Below, in pieces: positions 59,097-64,000 of a DNA stretch of 64,000 nucleotides (the stretch's first letter is position 1; each line of letters starts with the position of its first letter). The notes beneath the pieces were generated by a model. The model saw nothing but the letters and a program-made list of their open reading frames with translations. It was not told where the DNA came from and made no database searches. The position numbers were made by a program, and so were the translations under genes. Origin of the DNA: G965250275 sp965250275 (lineage in GTDB: Bacteria; Pseudomonadota; Alphaproteobacteria; Rhodobacterales; Rhodobacteraceae); assembly GCA_965250275.1 (NCBI GenBank), contig OZ252297.1, forward strand, positions 3,658,001 to 3,722,000. Reading direction: 5' to 3'.

Positions 59097-59582
59097 ATGG
59101 ATATACATGCAATGCCCGGACATCTGATCCGGCGCCTCAATCAGATTTCGGTCGCTGTGTTCAGCGAACATATGGCTGACGCCGGTCTCAACCTGACACC
59201 GGTTCAATTTGCTGCAATTGAGGCTATTCGGGATCACCCGGGCATCGATCAGGCCGGCGTGGCCGGGTTGATCGCCTATGATCGCGCAACCCTGGGTAAG
59301 GTGATCGACCGCCTTGAGGCGCGGGGGCTGGTTCTGAGAACCCCGTCCAAGGCCGATCGCCGCGCCAAGGAACTGACCCTGACTCTCGAGGGCGAAAAGC
59401 TCTGCCAGGAAGCACTGCCTCACGTGGAAGCGGCGCAGCCGGCGATATTGGCCGGTCTGAGCATGGGCGAACGCAATCAACTGCTCGCGCTGCTGGACAA
59501 GGCAACGATGACCGGCAATGAGTTGAGCCGGGCACCATTGAAGCCCGTCCCACGGATGAGGCGTCCTGCAGTCGTCAGGTGA
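59097..59582 (+). CDS. MarR-family transcriptional regulator
   Basis: A 161-residue winged-helix regulator. It opens MPGHLIRRLNQISVAVFSEH, then TPVQFAAIEAIRDHPGIDQA and the recognition helix YDRATLGKVIDRLEARGLV with the beta-wing SKADRRAKELTLT. ATGs at 59058, 59097 and 59112 are possible; none has a strong ribosome site. Its location 71 bp after the Rieske/ThDP gene on the same strand suggests, without proof, that it responds to a metabolite of that operon. Its 3' end overlaps the convergent YedK-type gene by 8 bp. Confidence 0.88.
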   Translation: MDIHAMPGHLIRRLNQISVAVFSEHMADAGLNLTPVQFAAIEAIRDHPGIDQAGVAGLIAYDRATLGKVIDRLEARGLVLRTPSKADRRAKELTLTLEGEKLCQEALPHVEAAQPAILAGLSMGERNQLLALLDKATMTGNELSRAPLKPVPRMRRPAVVR

Positions 59583-60234
59583 TCGGATCAATCAGTTCCG
59601 GACCGCTGGCCCGGTTCGAATTCACTTCTGTACCGACACGGTAGAAGGCGAGCACGTCATCAGCCGCGGGCGCCATGAGTGTGGCAGCACCTTTCCCTTT
59701 CTCGCCCAGCCACATGGACCAGTGTTCCGGTTCAAGAACCAGCGGCATGCGATGATGGACAGCCGAGGATGGCGTGTTCGCTGCTGTGGTCACAATGGCG
59801 CAGGTTTGCACCGGCTGATCACCGCCCCAGTTCTGCCAGATACCACCAAACGCGATCGGTGCGCCATCTGTCCGGTGGAAGTACCACGGTAAACGCTGTC
59901 CCTCGAGTGTTTTCGTCCATTCGTAAAACCCGGTCGCCACCAACAGACAGCGCCGTTCCCGGCAGGCGGTTCGAAACGCGGGTTTCGTCGCCAACGTTTC
60001 GGCCCGTGCATTGATCAGAAGCGGCCCGCCATTTTCGGTTTTGTACCAGTGTGGCAGGAAGCCCCAGCGCATAGACACCAGCTCGCGCCCGGTCGCGCCG
60101 GTTCGGACCACATGCACAGCGGTCGTCGGGCACACGTTGAAGTTGGGAACGTCTGGCAGGTCGTTCGCAGGGCGCGCGTCGAACATTTGTGCCATCGCGT
60201 CATTGGGCAGGGTAATGGAGTAGCGGCCACACAT
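59575..60234 (-). CDS. SOS response-associated peptidase (YedK/HMCES, SRAP family)
   Basis: A 219-residue protein that crosslinks to abasic sites in single-stranded DNA and protects them. The catalytic Cys2 follows the initiator Met (MCGRYSITLP). Other SRAP landmarks are MRWGFLPHWYK, the ligand segment LINARAETLATKPAFR, CLLVATGFYEW and the histidine in SAVHHRMPLVLEP. Its length is normal for the family. It appears to be a single gene, with no visible LexA box in the 109 bp upstream. Confidence 0.92.
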   Translation of the reverse strand: MCGRYSITLPNDAMAQMFDARPANDLPDVPNFNVCPTTAVHVVRTGATGRELVSMRWGFLPHWYKTENGGPLLINARAETLATKPAFRTACRERRCLLVATGFYEWTKTLEGQRLPWYFHRTDGAPIAFGGIWQNWGGDQPVQTCAIVTTAANTPSSAVHHRMPLVLEPEHWSMWLGEKGKGAATLMAPAADDVLAFYRVGTEVNSNRASGPELIDPIT

Positions 60235-60343
60235 CTCGGGCGATCTAAGCAGACACCGACCGAAGTGTCACGGCGCATATCAACTCCGCAGAACGTGCAA
60301 GATTTGAGTTGCAGTTAACGGGCTCCGGTCGCATGTCAGAAGC

Positions 60344-62101
60344 ATGACGACACCGAGCGATCCCCAGTCCATCTACCAGATGATCCAGGCTGGACGACCA
60401 AAGGCCGCAGCAAAGGCCGCAAAAGCCGCGATGAAGCGGCATCCCCGGCACGCCGCTCTGCCGAACCTTCTCGGGATCGCCCAAAGCAGCAGCGGTGACG
60501 TTCGCGCATCTCTGGCAAGTTTCCAGAAGGCGTTGAAGCTCGATCCCGGTTTTGATGACGCACGTAAGAACATGGCACAAAGCATGGTTCTGCTGGGTCA
60601 ATTCGAAAAAGCCGAAACGCTCCTGTCCGACCTCACAAAGCGGCGCCCAAATGACGCCGGTGCGCTTTATCAACTCGCACAGCTCCGCAGTAAGACTGGA
60701 GACCTGAGCGGCGCACGTGATGCCGCAGATGCCACCATTTCGGCAGACCCAAAGATGGCGCCCGCGTTTAATCTCCGGGCGCTGGTGCGAGAGAAGCTCG
60801 AAGGACCCGCTGCGGCTTTGGAGGATTACGCCACCGGTTTGAAGCTGAATCCAAACGACGTGAACATGCTGTCGAACATGAGCCTGTCACTCGCACGGGT
60901 CGGACGCCATGCGGATGGTCTGGCAAAGGTGCAGCAGGCGGTCGAACTCCAGCCGTCGCATGTAGGTGCATTGTCACGGCTGGCGACGATGCAGATGGAA
61001 CTTGGCCAGAGCGGTGAGGCCACGAAGAACCTGCGCGCTGTTCTGAGCATTGATCCACTGAACACCAATGCCCTCATCACGCTGGCCAAGCTTCTTCCTG
61101 TTGGGGACGCCGAAAACCTCATTCCGGCCATTCAAAAATCATTGCGCCGGTCGGAAACCGCTCCGCATGACAAAGGGCTGCTTACCTTTGCGCTGGCCGA
61201 TATCGCGCGAAAAAACGGGGACCGGGCGGCGGAGATCAAGTGGATGACCGAAGCCAACGGGCAGATGGCGAAGCTGTCCGGCTTCGACAGCGCGCGCGAC
61301 CGCGATGAACACCTCGCCATTGCGGCTCGGTTTCCCACGACAGACGCGATCGCAAGCGGGGCCGATACCGCCCGACCGCGACCGATCTTCGTGATGGGCT
61401 TGCCACGCTCAGGCACATCCCTGACCGAAACACTCCTCAGCGCCCATTCCGAGGTGGAAGGCCTCGGAGAACTCGCAACCGCTGGCATCCTTCTGCAGAG
61501 GACGCTTCGCGAGGACCAAAGCTTTGGTGCGGCGGACGCGGATGAGTTTGCCCGCGCCTATCGCAACGCCCTGCCCGCTTTGCCAGACAACACAGTGGCC
61601 TTCGTTGACAAGATGCCAGACAATTACAAACTTGTCGGCTTTCTGAAATCCGCGTTTCCAGATGCCCGTTTCGTGCATTTGCGCCGCGATCCAAGGGCGA
61701 TTGCCCTGTCGATCTGGCGCACCTCCTTTTCCGGCTCAGCCCTGGCCTATGGCTACGATCTGGCGGCATTGGCCGAGCACGCGAATGCCTATGCGGCCCT
61801 CATGCAGCATTGGTGCAGCCTTCTGGGTTCAGACCTTTACGATCTGGAGTACGAAAGGCTTGCCCGTGATGTAACCGGCGCCACTCAGGATTTGGCCCGA
61901 TATTGCGGTCTGGAGTGGCAACCCGCCATGACCCGCCCGGACCAGAGCCGCGCCGCCGTTTCAACAGTCAGCGCCACTCAGATCCGGGAACCAGTGCACG
62001 CGCGGTCCGTTGCACAATGGCAAGACTATGGGGAGCTGCTTGCCCCGTTTACCGATCGTCTGGACCGAACGCTTTGGGGAGAGATCGCCCCGCCCTCCTA
62101 G
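60344..62101 (+). CDS. TPR-repeat sulfotransferase-family protein
   Basis: A 585-residue protein. Residues 1-300 are tetratricopeptide-like helical repeats (for example ALPNLLGIAQSSSGDVRASL and NMAQSMVLLGQFEKAETLL). Residues about 345-570 are a sulfotransferase domain with the 5'-phosphosulfate loop IFVMGLPRSGTSLTETLL and the 3'-phosphate motif FVHLRRDPRAIALSIWRTSF, which bind PAPS. Such proteins are frequent in alphaproteobacteria and probably sulfate protein tyrosines or glycans; the acceptor is not known. It is an isolated gene, convergent with the nucleotidase. Confidence 0.88.
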   Translation: MTTPSDPQSIYQMIQAGRPKAAAKAAKAAMKRHPRHAALPNLLGIAQSSSGDVRASLASFQKALKLDPGFDDARKNMAQSMVLLGQFEKAETLLSDLTKRRPNDAGALYQLAQLRSKTGDLSGARDAADATISADPKMAPAFNLRALVREKLEGPAAALEDYATGLKLNPNDVNMLSNMSLSLARVGRHADGLAKVQQAVELQPSHVGALSRLATMQMELGQSGEATKNLRAVLSIDPLNTNALITLAKLLPVGDAENLIPAIQKSLRRSETAPHDKGLLTFALADIARKNGDRAAEIKWMTEANGQMAKLSGFDSARDRDEHLAIAARFPTTDAIASGADTARPRPIFVMGLPRSGTSLTETLLSAHSEVEGLGELATAGILLQRTLREDQSFGAADADEFARAYRNALPALPDNTVAFVDKMPDNYKLVGFLKSAFPDARFVHLRRDPRAIALSIWRTSFSGSALAYGYDLAALAEHANAYAALMQHWCSLLGSDLYDLEYERLARDVTGATQDLARYCGLEWQPAMTRPDQSRAAVSTVSATQIREPVHARSVAQWQDYGELLAPFTDRLDRTLWGEIAPPS

Positions 62102-62107
62102 GCCCGC

Positions 62108-63682
62108 CTACTCCACTGCGATGCGGCCATCGACGTAGGGTTGGTACACGCCCTGGGCCGCAAGGTATTCGGCTGTTACATCCGCAAGATCAGGGCCAAA
62201 GTCGTAGGCCTTGCGCTCTGCGCCGACAAACATGTCGTACCCGTCCCCGCCGTTGCGCACATAGTTGTTTGTCACCACGAGGTACGTCTTGGCAGGATCG
62301 ATCGGCACGAAATCATCGCCTTCGGCCACGAGGACCTCCTGAACACGCCCTTCGCCGGACGCCACCGTCGGATCCCAGGTGAAGCGGATCCCAGCCACCT
62401 GCGGGAAACGACCTTTGACGCCTTCGACCTGGCTGACACCGTTCTCAAGGGCGGCAATCACACCAGCACCGTCGATCTGAAACGTCGAGAGCGTGTTCTG
62501 AAATGGAAGGACGGTCAGAACCTCGCCCATCGTAATCTCACCAGGATCGATGCTGGCGCGCAGGCCGCCGGAATTCGCGATCGCGATCTGCACACCCTGA
62601 ATGGCCACACGGTCCAGCATCGCATCGGCCACAAGATTGCCCATTGAGCATTCCTCCGTCCTGCACACGTCCCGGTCGCCATTGATGGCAGAGGCCGTTT
62701 CGGCCACCACCCTTTGCCGGACCTCTTCGAGGGGCTGGGCCAGTTCCGTGATGCGCGCAAGCGTGTTCATATCCTCGATCACAGAGGAATCCATGATCAG
62801 GGGTTCGCCCTTCGCGAAGATGACCGTCCCATCATCATCAAAGACAACGTTCAGCTCACCCAAGAACTTCCCATAGGCATAGGCCTGCACAATCGCGGTG
62901 TCTCCGACCATTGTTGGATATGGCCCAGCTGCATTGTCAGCCGTGTTGCTGAGGTAGGTGTTCGAGTGTCCGCCGACGATCACGTCCACACCGGTTGTAT
63001 TGGCCGCGACTCGCTGATCGACGCGATACCCCGAATGGCTAAGCACAATGATCTTGTTGACCCCTTCTGCGGTCAGCTTGTCGACCTCGCCCTGCACCGC
63101 CACGACAGGATCAAAAAAGACAATGTTCGGGCCTGGAGAAGCGAGTTCATCGGTGTCTTGCGGCGTGAGACCGATAAAGCCGATCTTTTCGCCAGCAACC
63201 TCAAGAACCGTCGATTTCTTCAGCACATCAGCCAGCAGCTCCTCCCGTTTGACATCCGCGTTGGACAAAAGAACGGGAAACTCCACCGCGTCCATGAAGC
63301 CGCGCAATACCTCGGGCCCGTCATCAAACTCGTGGTTGCCCACTGTCATGGCGTCGTAGCCAAGCTGGTTCATGAACTCGGCGGCAACCTTGCCTTTGTA
63401 ATAGGTGTAAAAGAGCGAGCCCTGGAACTGATCACCCCCGTCAACGAGAATGGAATTGCCAGCCCGCGCCCGCGCCTCTGTGACAGCGGTCACCAGCCGC
63501 GCGGTGCCTCCAAAGCATTTGCCTTCGGCGTTGTCCTCTTCTCCGCATCCACTGTCATACTTGTTGATTGGTTCAATGCGGGAATGGAAATCGTTGGTGT
63601 GAAGGATGGTCAGCTCATATTCTGCAGCGGCAAAACCGGCACTCAATCCCAGCGCGGCAAGAGAGGTCAGAAGTTGCTTCAT
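62108..63682 (-). CDS. Secreted 5'-nucleotidase / 2',3'-cyclic phosphodiesterase family
   Basis: A 524-residue periplasmic metallophosphatase. A Sec signal peptide (MKQLLTSLAALGLSAGFAAA) precedes the metallophosphatase domain: LTILHTNDFHSRIEP, DGGDQFQGSLF, TVGNHEFDDG and VIVGGHSNTYL carry the dimetal ligands. The C-terminal nucleotide-binding domain starts about residue 330 (MGNLVADAMLDR; NSGGLRASIDPGEITMGEV; VTNNYVRNGGDGYDMF). It releases phosphate from extracellular nucleotides. The ATG at 63682 gives the signal peptide; upstream codons overlap the divergent gene. Confidence 0.93.
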   Translation of the reverse strand: MKQLLTSLAALGLSAGFAAAEYELTILHTNDFHSRIEPINKYDSGCGEEDNAEGKCFGGTARLVTAVTEARARAGNSILVDGGDQFQGSLFYTYYKGKVAAEFMNQLGYDAMTVGNHEFDDGPEVLRGFMDAVEFPVLLSNADVKREELLADVLKKSTVLEVAGEKIGFIGLTPQDTDELASPGPNIVFFDPVVAVQGEVDKLTAEGVNKIIVLSHSGYRVDQRVAANTTGVDVIVGGHSNTYLSNTADNAAGPYPTMVGDTAIVQAYAYGKFLGELNVVFDDDGTVIFAKGEPLIMDSSVIEDMNTLARITELAQPLEEVRQRVVAETASAINGDRDVCRTEECSMGNLVADAMLDRVAIQGVQIAIANSGGLRASIDPGEITMGEVLTVLPFQNTLSTFQIDGAGVIAALENGVSQVEGVKGRFPQVAGIRFTWDPTVASGEGRVQEVLVAEGDDFVPIDPAKTYLVVTNNYVRNGGDGYDMFVGAERKAYDFGPDLADVTAEYLAAQGVYQPYVDGRIAVE

Positions 63683-63781
63683 TGTCAGGGTCCCCCATTT
63701 ATTGCTTTCCGACAGCGTGCGCCTCTCTGAGGGCGTTGTCAAAGCCTTGACCACCTGCGCCCGCGCGTGCATCACCGGGCC

Positions 63782-64000
63782 ATGTTGATCTACAAAATCT
63801 TCCGGGCCGAAGAGTGGGCGTCGTTGCAAACCGATGGCGAGACCGAAGGGGCCCCGATTGATCTTGCCGATGGCTTCATTCACTTCTCGACCGCTGGCCA
63901 GGTCCGCGAAACAGCCGCCAAGCATTTTGCGGGCATCGACAACTTGGTTCTTCTGGCGTTGGATCCCGCGCAAATGGGCCCGGACCTGAAGTGGGAACCG
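63782..64000 (+). CDS. DUF952-family protein, 3' partial
   Basis: The first 73 codons of a gene cut by the right edge. The translation begins MLIYKIFRAEEWASLQTDG and contains the DUF952 hallmark DLADGFIHFSTAGQVRETAA, followed by NLVLLALDPAQMGPDLKWE. DUF952 proteins are about 110 residues with an uncharacterised, possibly ADP-ribosyl-related fold. It is divergent from the 5'-nucleotidase across 99 bp. Confidence 0.82.
   Translation, partial: MLIYKIFRAEEWASLQTDGETEGAPIDLADGFIHFSTAGQVRETAAKHFAGIDNLVLLALDPAQMGPDLKWEP

Overview
The window reads as a chromosomal stretch of an alphaproteobacterium, most likely a marine Rhodobacteraceae (roseobacter-type) bacterium. The reasons are high G+C (estimated by eye near 60 percent), tightly packed operons with ATGA/GTGA stop-start overlaps, many ABC importers for small organic solutes, demethylating flavoenzymes, an RTX/Calx-beta exoprotein and several small families I associate with that group. 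This assignment is inference from gene content; no rRNA or other marker gene is present. I found no tRNA, rRNA, insertion sequence, prophage gene or CRISPR array, and no gene-free stretch longer than 300 bases.

Layout. 1-3758: end of a ribose-type sugar ABC importer (ATPase, two permeases) with an SGNH esterase. 3977-9750: LysR regulator and divergent UPF0718 permease, phosphatase-like and DUF1272 proteins, a GlxA-type AraC regulator, and a LuxR regulator carrying an alpha/beta-hydrolase domain that has lost its catalytic residues. 9972-14768: a 1598-residue exoprotein (FG-GAP propeller, six Calx-beta repeats, RTX repeats, type I secretion tail). 14884-24050: CobW metallochaperone plus YtcJ-type amidohydrolase, LysR regulator and a complete Dpp/Opp-type importer. 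24122-28321: a carbamoyltransferase/DUF5989/SxtJ/SGNH cassette, resembling the sxtI-J-K trio, with small secreted proteins and a ferritin-like protein upstream.

28318-59025 looks like one large catabolic island for methylated amines or polyamine-like compounds. A PotABCD-type importer, a BetI-like TetR regulator and a trimethylamine-dehydrogenase-like flavoprotein are on the minus strand. A bicupin, a Tat-exported amine oxidase, a PuuB-like oxidase, an aldehyde dehydrogenase and a second TetR follow. Next come a tandem pair of PYROXD2-like oxidoreductases with a GcvT-type protein, a class III aminotransferase and a PhyH dioxygenase, then an N-methyltransferase-like protein, and finally a dimethylglycine-dehydrogenase-like enzyme. 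The last opens a run of overlapping genes encoding a Rieske/FMN-glutamate-synthase fusion, a membrane ferric-reductase-like/Rieske fusion, a periplasmic Cys/Met/His protein, two small membrane proteins and a Rieske/thiamine-diphosphate-enzyme fusion. Near-identical 18-bp palindromes at 35900 and 39933, and a weaker match at 50348, suggest that one regulator ties these blocks together.

59097-64000 is more routine: MarR regulator, YedK-type DNA-damage peptidase, TPR sulfotransferase, secreted 5'-nucleotidase and the start of a DUF952 gene.

The strongest candidate for an undescribed system is 52999-59025: three separate Rieske domains, each fused to a different partner, in one translationally coupled operon with a membrane haem-type protein. 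My reading is a dedicated electron-transfer chain for an oxidative pathway. This is a hypothesis from domain content only.
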